A DNA stretch of 64,000 bases from Corynebacterium mastitidis DSM 44356 (GTDB lineage Bacteria; Actinomycetota; Actinomycetes; Mycobacteriales; Mycobacteriaceae). Shown piece by piece: positions 26,180-36,400 of this stretch (positions within the stretch are counted from its first letter, which is position 1; every line of letters begins with the position of its first letter). The notes under the pieces were generated by a model. It saw only the letters and a list, made by a program, of their open reading frames with translations, did not search any database and was not told the origin of the DNA. Location: assembly GCF_000375365.1 (NCBI RefSeq), contig NZ_AQXB01000007.1, positions 142,681-206,680 of the forward strand, given 5' to 3'. Made by a program: the position numbers and the translations under genes.

Positions 26180-27231
26180 GCGCTCAGCCTACCCGCCGCC
26201 TTGTGCACCAGCCCAGCCGCGACCCCGAGGCCCGCCACCCACACAAAGACCAGCAGGGCCGCCAGCCACTCCATGACGCCGGCCCGGCCATACACGCCCA
26301 GCTCCCCGCCCGCCAGGTAGGTGGCCACCAGGGTCAACCCCGCCGCGCAGCCGCCCGCGTACACGGCCTCGCGCCAGGAGGGCACCCGCTTCCACCACAG
26401 CGCCACCGAGGCCGCCGCCGGGATCAGCAGCAGCGCCACGGCCCAGTCCCCCGCGCTCCCCGGGACCGCGAACAGCGGCATCGGGGGCAGCGGCACCAGG
26501 TGCACGCTGAACAGGCTTATCGACGCCTCCCCGGCGTGGAACTCCGAGCCCACCAGCACCGCCGCCGCCGAGATCACCGCGTTGGGCACGTAGAGCGCGC
26601 TGAGCAACGCGGCCTGCGGCGTGGTGTGCTCCCAGTTCCAGGCCACCGCAACCACCCACGCCACGGCCGCCGCCCCGAGCAGGAAGAGCAGGTAGCGCAC
26701 CGCGTCGCGCGCCCACCGAGGCCGGGGCCTGCCGAGCAGCAGCGCGGCCCCGTGCACGAGAAGGGTATTAAGGAAGGCCCACGGCGGGGGAACATCGACC
26801 TCGTACACGGAGCGGGCGTCCAGCAGCATGAGCCAGGCGATGCCGGTCAGCGCCAGCGGCACCCCCAGGAGCAGCCCCACATCCAGCCTGCGGGAGGGCC
26901 GGGCGCGGCTGAGCAGCCACACCATGCCCGCGGACGGCAGCAGCGGGAGCAGCCCCAGGGTGATCCCGCCGAGCCGGATGGGGGACATGTTCAGGATCAG
27001 CCAGAGCTGCGCCACCGTGGCGGGCATCGCCGCCAGCGAGGTTGAGGTCACAAGAAGCCCCGTCATGGCCACCACCACGATGGTCAAAAGCACCACGACG
27101 TGCGGCAGCAACACCGTGGGAAGGTAGCGCTGTACTGCGCTTTCCCGGGGCGCAGCGGGCGGGGACACCTCGCGGCGGGCGCGGCGCCGGGAGTCTCCGG
27201 GACGTCGGTTGTTGATCGTCTTCTTGCTCAC
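26176..27231 (-). CDS. DUF6350 multispan membrane protein
   Basis: 351-aa integral membrane protein with a basic N-terminal tail (NNRRPGDSRRRARR) and about nine hydrophobic spans, conserved just upstream of purN in actinobacteria (DUF6350). Typical pieces are NMSPIRLGGITLGLLPLLPS and LLSALYVPNAVISAAAVLVG. Function unknown. Its stop overlaps the purN start, so it heads a three-gene unit DUF6350-purN-purH. It diverges from the M23 peptidase gene over 136 bp. Confidence 0.85.
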   Translation of the reverse strand: MSKKTINNRRPGDSRRRARREVSPPAAPRESAVQRYLPTVLLPHVVVLLTIVVVAMTGLLVTSTSLAAMPATVAQLWLILNMSPIRLGGITLGLLPLLPSAGMVWLLSRARPSRRLDVGLLLGVPLALTGIAWLMLLDARSVYEVDVPPPWAFLNTLLVHGAALLLGRPRPRWARDAVRYLLFLLGAAAVAWVVAVAWNWEHTTPQAALLSALYVPNAVISAAAVLVGSEFHAGEASISLFSVHLVPLPPMPLFAVPGSAGDWAVALLLIPAAASVALWWKRVPSWREAVYAGGCAAGLTLVATYLAGGELGVYGRAGVMEWLAALLVFVWVAGLGVAAGLVHKAAGRLSA

Positions 27232-27307
27232 CGTGCCAGCATATAACCGAAATATTTCAAAACAGGTTGCCCCGCTCCCATCGAAACGCTATCGTTACAC
27301 TTCGTAG

Positions 27308-27334
27308 ATAACGAAAAGGTCACGATTCGCTAAC
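27308..27334. promoter_or_regulatory. Three 11-bp-phased repeats upstream of the M23 peptidase (MtrA-like)
   Basis: ATAAC, GTCAC and CTAAC recur with exactly 6-bp spacers; on the minus strand they read GTTAG-N6-GTGAC-N6-GTTAT. The phase and pentamer equal those found upstream of betP and rpf. In C. glutamicum MtrA controls the metallopeptidase gene mepA. Inference from pattern. Confidence 0.45.
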
Positions 27335-27367
27335 GTGGCGTTACAACGACAGATGGAAGTGAACGAG

Positions 27368-28105
27368 TTGGGTAGGCACCACAAATTCAGTCCTTCGCAC
27401 ACCACCAAGGGGCGCATCGCCCTCTTGGCCGTCGCCACCGGCGCTGTCTCTACCGCCGGGGCGGGCGGAGCGGCCGCCGCCCAGCACTCCTCCTCCCACT
27501 CCGTGGACTACGCCCTCGCGAACGACTCCGAAGACCTCCCCTCCTCCCCGCAGATCCTGGCGATCTCCGAGTTCAAGCCCGCCACCGGCATCGAGGATCA
27601 GCTCGGCAAGGCCGTGAAGTACGCCAGCGAGCGCGCCGAGGCCGCCAAGGCGGCCCTGGCCCCCGCCGAGCTTTCCTCCGCCCCCGTGGAGGAGGGCTCC
27701 ACGGCCGTGGCCAACGCCCTGGGCGCGGTGAACCCCGCCATCGGCGCCTTCACCTCCGGCTACGAGCTGCGCTGGGGCACCTTCCACAAGGGCATCGACA
27801 TCGCCAACGTGGAGGGCACCCCCATCAAGGCCGTCCTGGACGGCACCGTGATCGACTCCGGCCCCGCCTCCGGCTTCGGCCAGTGGATCCGCATCCGCCA
27901 CGATGACGGCACCGTCACCGTCTACGGCCACATGTCTACCCTGGCCGTCGCGGTGGGCGAGCGCGTCACCGCCGGTCAGACCATCGCGGGCATGGGCAGC
28001 CTGGGCTTTTCCACCGGTTCCCACCTCCACTTCGAGGTGCACCCCGGCGGCGGCGACGCCATCGACCCCGTGCCGTGGCTCGCCGCGCACGGCATCACCC
28101 TATAG
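27368..28105 (+). CDS. Secreted M23 (LytM-type) peptidase
   Basis: Peptidoglycan endopeptidase-like exported protein, 245 aa. Signal region KGRIALLAVATGAVSTAGAGGAAAA, a helical middle part, then the M23 domain with YELRWGTFHKGIDIAN (first zinc ligand), VYGHMS and the C-terminal HLHFEVHP. Start taken as TTG 27368, giving MGRHHKFSPSHTTKGR, because the MGRH opening matches the Rpf protein at 57093 and GGAAG is suitably placed; in-frame starts at 27335-27359 would cut into the repeat region. Likely a wall-remodelling hydrolase controlled with rpf. Confidence 0.9.
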   Translation: MGRHHKFSPSHTTKGRIALLAVATGAVSTAGAGGAAAAQHSSSHSVDYALANDSEDLPSSPQILAISEFKPATGIEDQLGKAVKYASERAEAAKAALAPAELSSAPVEEGSTAVANALGAVNPAIGAFTSGYELRWGTFHKGIDIANVEGTPIKAVLDGTVIDSGPASGFGQWIRIRHDDGTVTVYGHMSTLAVAVGERVTAGQTIAGMGSLGFSTGSHLHFEVHPGGGDAIDPVPWLAAHGITL

Positions 28106-30208
28106 CTTTTCCATCGGCAGCCCGCCGATCAACATCAGGCGCACTGTCCCGGCCGACCCGAAATCGATGGTCACCGTGGCATGTGCGCCTATTCCGTCCG
28201 CCGCGATCACGGTGCCCAGCCCGTACTTGGCGTGGTTCACCCGATCCCCCACCACCAGGCTCAGGCTGGCGTTCTTGCGCCTCGGGGCCGCCGCCTTCCT
28301 GGGCTGCCCCCCGCTCCACTCCATCAGGTCAGAGGGGATCTCCTGGAGGAACCTACTCGGGGGGTTGTTCACGGGGTTTCCCCACGCGGAGCGCAGCGTG
28401 GCGCGGGTGAGGTACAGGCGCTCGCGGGCGCGCGTGATACCCACGTAGGCCAGGCGCCGCTCCTCCGCCAGCTCCTTGGGGTTGCCCAGGGACCGCAGGT
28501 GCGGGAACTGCCCGTCCTCCCAGCCGATGAGGAACACCGCCGGGAACTCCAGCCCCTTGGCCGTGTGCAGCGTCATCAGCGTGACCATGCCCTGCTCGCT
28601 GTCCGGGATCTGGTCGGCGTCCGCCACCAGCGACACCCGCTCCAAGAACGCCTGGAGGCTGCCGTCGAAGTCCTCGCGGTGCGCCGCCTCCGAGGAGAAC
28701 TCGCGCCCCACCGAGACCAGCTCGTTGAGGTTATCCAGCCGGGCGCCGTCCTGCGGGTCGTTCGACCCCTCCAGCTCGTCGCGGTAGCCCGTCACGTCCA
28801 GGATCTCGCTCACCAGCTCGCCCACGTTCTCGGACATGTTCTCCCGCAGGCCGCGCATCATCTCCACGAACCGGCCCACCGCGTTGCGGCCCCGCGCCCC
28901 GAGCATGTCCACCTTGCCCGCCGCGGCGTCCTCCAGGGCGCGGCTGAAGGAGATGCCCTCCTGCTCCGCGTGCAGGGCGATGAAGGACTGCGCCCGCTCC
29001 CCGATGCCGCGCTTGGGGGTGTTCACGATGCGCCGCATGCTCACCGTGTCCTCCGGGTTGTCCAGCACCCGTAGGTAGCCCACCACGTCGCGGATCTCGC
29101 GCCGCTCGTAGAAGCGGGTGCCGCCCACCACCTTGTAGGGCACGCCCGTGCGGATGAACACGTCCTCCAGCGCCCGCGAGGAGTTATTGGTGCGGTACAT
29201 CACCGCGATGTCGGAGTAGTTCATCCCGCCGTCCACAAGCTTGTCCACCTCGGCGGCGATGTAGCGCGCCTCGTCGTGCTCGTTGTCCGCCACGTACCCC
29301 AGGATCTTCTCGCCCTGCCCCAGGGCCGTCCAGAGCCTCTTGTCCCGGCGGTTCTCGTTCTGGGAGATCACCGCGTTGGCGGCGTCCAGAATCGTCTGCG
29401 TGGAGCGGTAGTTCTGCTCCAGCAGCACGGTGCGGGCGTCGGGAAAGTCCCGCTCGAACTCCTCGATGTTGCGGATCGTGGCCCCGCGGAAGGCGTAGAT
29501 GGACTGATCGGAATCGCCCACCACGCACAGCTCGCTCGCGCCCTCGCCCCTGCCCACCAGCGTGGCCACCAACTCGTACTGGGCGTGGTTGGTGTCCTGG
29601 TACTCGTCGATGAGCACGTGGCGGAAGCGGCGTCGATAGTAGTCCGCCACCTGCGGGTGCTCCTGGAATATCCGCACCACCTCCCCGATCAGGTCGTCAA
29701 AGTCCACGGCGTTGGCCTGCCGCAGGCGCGCCTGGTACTCCGAGTACACCTGGAGCACCGTGCCCTCCACGGGGTCGGTCAGCTCATTCTTGGCGTGCGA
29801 GATGGCCGCCGCCAGCGCCCGGGGGCTAAAGCGCTTGGGGTCCAGGCTCATCTCCTTGGCGATCATGCCCAACAAACGGCGGGAATCGTCCGAGTCGTAG
29901 ATGGTGAAGTTGGTGTTCAGCCCCACCAACTGCGCCTGCTGGCGCAGGATGCGCACACACACCGAGTGGAACGTGGACACCCACATGCGCTCCGCGATGG
30001 GGCCCAGCCTGTCCCGCATCTCGGCGGCCGCCTTGTTGGTGAAGGTAATGGCCAGGATCTGCCCCGGCTGCACGCCGCGCTGGCTCATCAGGTAGTCGAT
30101 GCGCCGGGTGAGCACGGCGGTCTTGCCGGAGCCCGCACCCGCCACGATGAGGAGGGGCGAGCCGATGTGCTCGACGGCGGCGCGTTGCTGATCGTTAAGA
30201 GTGTTCAT
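28100..30208 (-). CDS. pcrA: ATP-dependent DNA helicase PcrA/UvrD1
   Basis: SF1A helicase of nucleotide excision repair and replication-fork processing. 702 aa: Q motif LNDQQRAAVEH, Walker A AGAGSGKTAVLTRRI, motif Ia TFTNKAAAEMR, motif II LIDEYQDTNHAQY, motif III VVGDSDQSIYAFRGA, LEQNYRST, motif V LMTLHTAKGLEFPAVF and motif VI YVGITRARERLYL. The C-terminal region ends VVGDRVNHAKYGLGTV, the PcrA-type Tudor-like tail that binds RNA polymerase. Start at ATG 30208 (MNTLNDQQ). The last 6 nt overlap the end of the M23 gene. Confidence 0.96.
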   Translation of the reverse strand: MNTLNDQQRAAVEHIGSPLLIVAGAGSGKTAVLTRRIDYLMSQRGVQPGQILAITFTNKAAAEMRDRLGPIAERMWVSTFHSVCVRILRQQAQLVGLNTNFTIYDSDDSRRLLGMIAKEMSLDPKRFSPRALAAAISHAKNELTDPVEGTVLQVYSEYQARLRQANAVDFDDLIGEVVRIFQEHPQVADYYRRRFRHVLIDEYQDTNHAQYELVATLVGRGEGASELCVVGDSDQSIYAFRGATIRNIEEFERDFPDARTVLLEQNYRSTQTILDAANAVISQNENRRDKRLWTALGQGEKILGYVADNEHDEARYIAAEVDKLVDGGMNYSDIAVMYRTNNSSRALEDVFIRTGVPYKVVGGTRFYERREIRDVVGYLRVLDNPEDTVSMRRIVNTPKRGIGERAQSFIALHAEQEGISFSRALEDAAAGKVDMLGARGRNAVGRFVEMMRGLRENMSENVGELVSEILDVTGYRDELEGSNDPQDGARLDNLNELVSVGREFSSEAAHREDFDGSLQAFLERVSLVADADQIPDSEQGMVTLMTLHTAKGLEFPAVFLIGWEDGQFPHLRSLGNPKELAEERRLAYVGITRARERLYLTRATLRSAWGNPVNNPPSRFLQEIPSDLMEWSGGQPRKAAAPRRKNASLSLVVGDRVNHAKYGLGTVIAADGIGAHATVTIDFGSAGTVRLMLIGGLPMEKL

Positions 30209-30250
30209 GATGCCTACCAACCTACCCGCCGCCCGTGGCACTATAGTTCC

Positions 30251-30502
30251 ATGAACACCGACGAGGAGATCCAGCGCTACCGCGAGGAGATTAACCGGCT
30301 CGACCAGGAGATTCTCGAGGCCGTCAAGCGCCGCACCGAGATATCCCGGATCATCGGCCGCACCCGCCGCGACTCCGGGGGCACGCGCCTGGTGCACGCC
30401 CGCGAGGTGGCCATCATCAACCGGTTCCGCGAGGAGATCGGCGAGGAGGGACCCGCCCTGGCCGCCATCCTGCTGCGCATGGGCAGGGGCAGATTAGGCT
30501 AG
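30251..30502 (+). CDS. Chorismate mutase (AroQ type)
   Basis: Converts chorismate to prephenate for Phe/Tyr synthesis. 83-aa all-helical AroQ protein: [25 protein letters not shown] contains the conserved Arg/Asp/Lys-type active-site positions, and [15 protein letters not shown] follows. The size and the location beside pcrA fit the small chorismate mutase that partners DAHP synthase in corynebacteria. ATG at 30251 lies just after a TATAGT hexamer. It ends 5 bp before pgi. Confidence 0.93.
   Translation: MNTDEEIQRYREEINRLDQEILEAVKRRTEISRIIGRTRRDSGGTRLVHAREVAIINRFREEIGEEGPALAAILLRMGRGRLG
30495..30500 (+). promoter_or_regulatory. -10 hexamer of pgi
   Basis: TAGGCT, 7 nt before the pgi ATG and inside the 3' end of the chorismate mutase gene; suggests a leaderless internal promoter. 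Confidence 0.45.
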
Positions 30503-30507
30503 GTGCC

Positions 30508-32064
30508 ATGGATACTTGGCAGACCCTCCAATCCCGCCCCACCGACCTCAATCTCCGGGAGCTGTTCACCGATCCACGCCGCGCCGCCGAGTTCACCTTC
30601 GACGCCGCGGGCCTGCACGTGGACCTCTCCAAGAACCTTATCGACGCCCCCACCCTCGCGGACCTCATCGCCCTCGCTCAGGAGTCGGGCGTGCGCGAGC
30701 AGATCGAGGCGATGTTCACCGGAGAGCACATCAACACCACCGAGGACCGCGCGGTGCTCCACACCGCGCTGCGGCTGCCCGCCTCCGCCGACCTCACCGT
30801 GGACGGGCAGGACGTGGCGGCCGACGTCCACGAGGTCCTCGGGCGCATGGGGGACTTCGCCACCGCCCTGCGCTCCGGGGCCTGGCTGGGGCACACCGGC
30901 CACACGATCAAGAAGATCGTCAACATCGGCATCGGCGGCTCCGACCTCGGCCCCGCGATGGTGACCACCGCCCTGCGCGCCTACGCCACGGCGGGCATCA
31001 CCGCGGAGTTCGTCTCCAACATCGACCCCGCCGATATGTCCGCCACCCTCGACGGCCTCGATCCCGAGTCCACCCTCTTCATCGTGGCCTCCAAGACCTT
31101 CACCACCCAGGAGACCCTCGCCAACGCCCGGGTGGCCAAGCAGTGGATCCTGGACGCCTTCGGGGATAAGACCGCCGTGGCCAAGCACTTCGTGGCGGTG
31201 TCCACCAACGCGGAGAAGGTCGCGGAGTTTGGCATCGACCCCGCCAACATGTTCGGCTTCTGGGACTGGGTGGGTGGCCGGTACTCCGTGGACTCCGCCA
31301 TCGGCCTGTCCATCATGGCCGTCATCGGCCCCCGGGACTTCATGCACTTCCTGGAGGGGTTCCGCGCCATGGACGAGCACTTCCGCTCCACGCCCTTCGA
31401 GCGCAACGTGCCGGTGCTCATGGCCATGCTGAACGTCTGGTACTCCAACTTCCTCGGCGCGCAGACCCACGCCGTCCTCCCCTACTCCCAGGATCTCGCC
31501 CGCTTCCCCGCCTACCTGCAGCAGCTCACCATGGAGTCCAACGGCAAGTCCGTGGATCGCCACGGCAACCCCGTGCGGCACTCCACCGGCGAGATCTTCT
31601 GGGGCGAGCCCGGCACCAACGGCCAGCACGCCTTCTTCCAGCTCATGCACCAGGGCACCCGCCTCATCCCGGCGGACTTCATCGGCTTCGTGCGCCCCAA
31701 GGACGGCGAGGAGGCCATGCACGACCTGCTCATGGGCAACTTCTTCGCCCAGACCAAGGTGCTGGCCTTTGGCACGCAGGGCGACCTCCCCCCGCACCGC
31801 GTCATGCCGGGCAACCGCCCCTCCACCACGATCCTCGCGGAGGAGCTCACCCCGCACTCCCTGGGGGCGCTCATCGCGCTCTACGAGCACATCACCTTCG
31901 TGCAGGGCGCCGTGTGGGGCATCAACTCCTTCGATCAGTGGGGCGTGGAGCTGGGCAAGAAGCAGGCCAACGAGCTGGCCCCGGCCGTCTCCGGGGAGGA
32001 AGAGCCGGATACGGGCGACTCCTCCACGGACGATCTCATCGCGTGGTACCGCCGCCGCAAGTAG
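30508..32064 (+). CDS. pgi: Glucose-6-phosphate isomerase
   Basis: Interconverts glucose-6-P and fructose-6-P. 518 aa with [35 protein letters not shown], the PGI signature [19 protein letters not shown] and the second signature [12 protein letters not shown] near the C terminus. It follows chorismate mutase by 5 bp. Its last 130 bp are shared with the convergent HNH gene on the other strand. Confidence 0.97.
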   Translation: MDTWQTLQSRPTDLNLRELFTDPRRAAEFTFDAAGLHVDLSKNLIDAPTLADLIALAQESGVREQIEAMFTGEHINTTEDRAVLHTALRLPASADLTVDGQDVAADVHEVLGRMGDFATALRSGAWLGHTGHTIKKIVNIGIGGSDLGPAMVTTALRAYATAGITAEFVSNIDPADMSATLDGLDPESTLFIVASKTFTTQETLANARVAKQWILDAFGDKTAVAKHFVAVSTNAEKVAEFGIDPANMFGFWDWVGGRYSVDSAIGLSIMAVIGPRDFMHFLEGFRAMDEHFRSTPFERNVPVLMAMLNVWYSNFLGAQTHAVLPYSQDLARFPAYLQQLTMESNGKSVDRHGNPVRHSTGEIFWGEPGTNGQHAFFQLMHQGTRLIPADFIGFVRPKDGEEAMHDLLMGNFFAQTKVLAFGTQGDLPPHRVMPGNRPSTTILAEELTPHSLGALIALYEHITFVQGAVWGINSFDQWGVELGKKQANELAPAVSGEEEPDTGDSSTDDLIAWYRRRK

Positions 32065-33161
32065 TCTCCCCAGGTATAGGACCACCGGGCGAACTGGGGC
32101 CGCGCCAGCGGCCCCTCCGGGAGGGTGGACACCGTGGTGCCGTCCCGGAAGGTCCACCGGCAGACCCCGGAGTGCGTCATGAACATCCTGGCCTCGTCGA
32201 AGGTCAGCATGTTGTGGTGCCTGCGGCACAGGGAGGCGAGGTTGGTCAGCGAGGTGGGGCCGCCCACCTCGTACTCGATCACGTGGTGGAGTTCCGTGCG
32301 GGTGGATGAACACCCCGGGTAGCGGCAGCCGCCGTCGCGCAGCCGCACCGCGGCGGCGAGGGCGGCGGAGGCGTCGTGACGCGGAACCTCGTTCCAGTTC
32401 AGGTCGCTGCGCTGGTTAATCCGCCGCGCCCAGAAGCGCCCCTGCGCCTGGGTGAGGTCCCCCGCGCCCACCATGTGCACGGGGCGCCTGTCCCCGAGAA
32501 GGTGAAGGACCACGCGAAAGTCTCCGGCGTCCGTGGCCAGGTGGAAGAGCGCCTCCGCGAGGGTGCACCGCCTGCGCCGCGCGATGGCCCGCAGCGCCTC
32601 GCGCACCGCGTGCGCCCGATCCGCGGGCAGCCTCATGTGGAAGTTCCTGGGCTCCGGCTCGTAAAAGCCGGGCAGGATCGTCTCCACGAAGGAGCGCAGC
32701 CTGCGCACCAGGGCGCGGCGCGTGGGAAGGGCCTGCATGGGGACGGACGGGGTGAGGTACTCGGCCAGGTGGGCGTCGATAGCCTCCCAGTATTTCTCCG
32801 GCACGCCGCGCAGGCTGAGCGCGATCCCCACCACCCGGTCCATGTCGAGGAGCCCCTCCCCCGCCGCCTTGGCGTAGAGGCGCGGGAGTTTGCGCAGCGC
32901 GAAGGCCGCGTAGATGCGGTTGCGCACGTACGCGGGGCTGCACCCCATGCGCGGTGCCAGGGCCTCCACGATCTGGCCGAACTCCGCCTCCTCCGAGTCC
33001 GGTATCTGGCTCTCCCAGAAGGCCAGCTCCTCCCTGTTCATCCGCACGCGCCGCCGCGCCACGGCGTCCTCCCCGCACGCGCACAGGTAGCACGGGCGAT
33101 CGGGCACCAGGCGCTCCGCAGGCACGGCATCCAGCGCGGCGTCGGCAAAACTGATCGTCAT
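31935..33161 (-). CDS. DUF222/HNH endonuclease domain protein
   Basis: 408-aa protein of the actinobacterial 13E12-type family: a central DUF222 helical region and a C-terminal HNH nuclease ([20 protein letters not shown] followed by [13 protein letters not shown], with the His-Asn-His residues and Cys pairs). Probably a mobile or domesticated homing-type nuclease. Start at ATG 33161 (MTISFADAA) after GAGGGGG. The last 43 codons lie antisense to the end of pgi; that tail is Ser-rich and unlike the rest, so the natural end may have been earlier. The 236 bp between it and the lhr terminator hold no gene that I can see. Confidence 0.82.
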   Translation of the reverse strand: MTISFADAALDAVPAERLVPDRPCYLCACGEDAVARRRVRMNREELAFWESQIPDSEEAEFGQIVEALAPRMGCSPAYVRNRIYAAFALRKLPRLYAKAAGEGLLDMDRVVGIALSLRGVPEKYWEAIDAHLAEYLTPSVPMQALPTRRALVRRLRSFVETILPGFYEPEPRNFHMRLPADRAHAVREALRAIARRRRCTLAEALFHLATDAGDFRVVLHLLGDRRPVHMVGAGDLTQAQGRFWARRINQRSDLNWNEVPRHDASAALAAAVRLRDGGCRYPGCSSTRTELHHVIEYEVGGPTSLTNLASLCRRHHNMLTFDEARMFMTHSGVCRWTFRDGTTVSTLPEGPLARPQFARWSYTWGDYLRRRYHAMRSSVEESPVSGSSSPETAGASSLACFLPSSTPH

Positions 33162-33397
33162 GATTTCCCCCTCACGAGCTTTCCCCTGCCCGCAAGGATA
33201 CACCAATCCCGCCGTTCATGCGATCGTGTGTTCGACGTATGTCCGTGCCCACCCTCCGCGATGCTTCCGGCGAGACGTCCCCCGAGGTGCCCCCGTCCAC
33301 AATCCGCGCGTTCGGATTGCGCTTATCTCACCGGACGCCCCTCGCGGTGCGTCCTCCCGCTGGGCATAGCGTAGAACACCGCTACGTGCGCGCGGGC

Positions 33398-33422
33398 AAA
33401 AATAACGCCCACTGTAGTGGGC
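33398..33422 (-). terminator. Terminator of lhr
   Basis: On the minus strand GCCCACT-AC-AGTGGGC followed by GTTATTTTT, just after the lhr stop. Confidence 0.8.
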
Positions 33423-33426
33423 AAGC

Positions 33427-36400
33427 CTAAAGCCGCACGCCCCGGGGAGTAATCCGCGCCCCCGCCGCGCGCAGCTCCGCCAGCAACGGGTGCGTCAGCG
33501 CCGGGCGGCCGTCGATCTTGTCCACCGGCCCGCTGCCCGCCAGGGCGGCCACCACCTCGGCCGGGTCCCCGAGGAGCACCAGGGATTTTCCCCGGAGGTA
33601 GGCGAGCAGGAGGCCGTCGCGCAGCACCACCACCGCCCCCGAAGCGCGGGCCAGACCGCGCGGCCAGGGCAGGACGGCCCCGTAGGGGTTGGCGGGGTCG
33701 GTGGCGGCCAGCACGGTGGTGGGAGCGCCGGGGGCGTGACGCAGGGCGTCGATCACCGCGGGGGCGGCAAACTGCGCCGCGCCCAGCCCCTCCACGAACA
33801 TCCCGCGCATCACCTTGCCCGCCTCCTCGTAGCGGGAGAGCACCTTGTAGGCGAGCGCGAAGTTATCCACCGTGCCGCGCAGCACCACCCCGTTGCGGCG
33901 CAGCCAGAGGTCCGGCCAGGGGAGGTCGCCCTCGCGGGTGAGGCTCCAGCGGCCCAGGGTATCGGCGGGGACGCGCCTGCGGACCTCGCCGGTGGCCCGG
34001 GCGCGAAGCCGCGCGAAGCTATCGGGGCTGACCACCCCGGCGTCCACGAGGGACCACAGCGTGCCGCGCAGTTGTGTGCCGGTGAGGGACACCTTGCCCA
34101 GGAGCTCCTGGAACAGGTAGGCCCCGCCGTCGAATGCCTCCACCACCTCGCTCTGCTGCGGCGTCAGCTCCGGGGGCTCGGGGGCGTAGTCGCGGGGCAG
34201 CAGCATGACCGACGCCCCCGCCCCCACGATGCGGATCTCCCCGGAGGCCGTCAGCTCGTCGAGCATCGGCGCGGCGTAGTCCGCCACCCGGGCGGGCAGC
34301 ACGCGCTCCTCCCATTCACGCGGGGTAAAGGCCGCGCCCTCGAGTTGCTCCAGGGCCTCGTAGACGCCGTCCACCCCGCGCAGCGCCCCCAACCGGTGCC
34401 AGTGTGCCAGGAAGTTCGCGTAGGCCCGCTGGGATACCGGCTCGGTTGCCCGGCGCGCGCGGGCCAGGCTCTGGCGGCGGATGCGGTCGAGCACGTCCGG
34501 GTCGCAATATTCCAGCTCGTCCACGCCGCGCCGGAAGCGCCCGCGCGCGAGGTTGAGGCCGTCCAGGACGCCGCGCTCCACGCCCAGCGCCTCGGCGGCC
34601 TCCGCCGCGGTGAAGGGGCCCCGGGAGCGCGCCCACCGGGCGGCGAGCTGCTCGGGGTGGTCGAGGAGCGGGGCGTCGGCGGCCTGGGCGACGTGGGGCC
34701 GCCCCGCGAGCTCGATGCGGATGGCGCGGGGCCCGAGCGCGCGGGCCAGGGCCTCGTGCTCCGGGATGGCGGGCTGGGGTCCGGCCTCGCGGAGGAGGTC
34801 CGCGAACTCCTCCGCGGTGCGGGCCACGCGCGGCGGCGCCTCCACCAGGTCCGGGTCGAGGATCTCGCGCAGGTCCGTGGTGCCCATGAGGGAGGAGAAG
34901 AGCGCGGAGTCCAGGCGGCTCTCGGCCTGGGGGCGGTCCCCCTCGTACATGAAGGCGCCCGTGTAGGTGAAAAGCATGGAGGCGGCGAAGGGGCTGGCCG
35001 CCTTCGTGGTCACCTCCACCACCCGCACCGCGCCCCGGGCGATGTCCCGGTGCAGCTCCTCTAGGGAGGGGAGGTCGTAGACGTCCCTCATGCACTCGCG
35101 GGCGGTCTCCAGGACGATGGGAAAGGAGGGGTAGCGCCGGGCGGCGTCAAGGAGCTTGGCCGCGCGGTGCCGCTGCTGCCACAGCGGGGAGCGGCGCCCC
35201 GGGAACCGGCGCGGGAGCAAGAGGGCGCGGGCCGCGCATTCCCGGAACCGCGCCGCAAAGAGCGCGGACTCGCTCACCTTGGCCGCCACCTGGGAGGCTG
35301 GGTCGTGGAGGGAGAAGAGGTCGAAGGTGGGGGCGGCCTCGGTGGAGGCGCGCATCACGATCCCCTCGTCCGTGGCGTATTCGGCCCCCACGGCCAGCGC
35401 CCACGCCGCGTTGACCCCGCGCCCGTAGGGACTGTGCAGCACGGCCCGCCAGTCCCCCAGCTCGTCGCGGAAGCGCTCGAGCACCAGGGTGCGCTCGTCG
35501 GGGATCACCCCCGTGGCCTCCTGCTGGTCGCGCAGGTACTTCTCGACGTCGCCGCGCGCGGCGGGGGTGAGATCCTCAAGGATGGGCGCGGGGTCGCGGC
35601 GCGCGGCCCCCACCGCCGCGCCCAGCTCCGCCGGGCGGCCGTCCTGGTCGCCCACCCAGAAGGGCAGCCGCCCGGTGTGCCCGGGGGCGGGGCTGACCAG
35701 CACCTGGTCCTTGGTGATCTCCTCGATCCGCCAGCTACTGGCCCCCAGGGTGAATACGTCGCCCACGCGGGACTCGTACACCATCTCCTCGTCCAACTCG
35801 CCCACGCGCCGCAGCCCGTCCTTGCCGCCCACGAGGAACACGCCGAACAGCCCCCGGTCTGGGATGGTGCCGCCCGAGGTCACCGCCACGCGCTGGGCGC
35901 CGGGGCGGGCGGTGAGCACGCCGTCCTCCAGCACCAGGTGGGGCCGCAGCTCCGCGAAGTCCGTGGAGGGATAGTACCCGGTGACCAGGTCGATCACGGA
36001 GTCGAACACCTCCCGGGGCAGGTCGCGGTACGGGTAGGCGCGGCGCACCGTCTGATACCACCGATCCACCGGGGTGGCGCGCTGGGAGACCTCCGCGATG
36101 GTCTGCTGCGTGAGCACGTCGAGGGGGTTGGCGGGCACGCGGATCTCCTCGATGAGGCCCCGGCGCATGCGCTGCACGATCACGGCCGTCTGGATGAGGT
36201 CGGCGGGGTGCTGGGGGTAGAAGTCCCCGGCGGATACCGCGCCCACCGCGTGCCCGGCGCGCCCCACGCGCTGCAGCCCAGAGGCCACGGAGAGCGGGGA
36301 GTCCACCTGGATCACCGCGTCCACCGCGCCCATGTCGATGCCCAGCTCCAGGGAGGAGGTGGCCACCACCGCGCGGATCGTTCCCTCCTTCAGCGCGGCC

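Noticed and set aside
30499..32313. 604-codon minus frame over pgi
   Set aside because: Antisense to pgi and different from the HNH frame; Gly/Val/His-rich with no domain.
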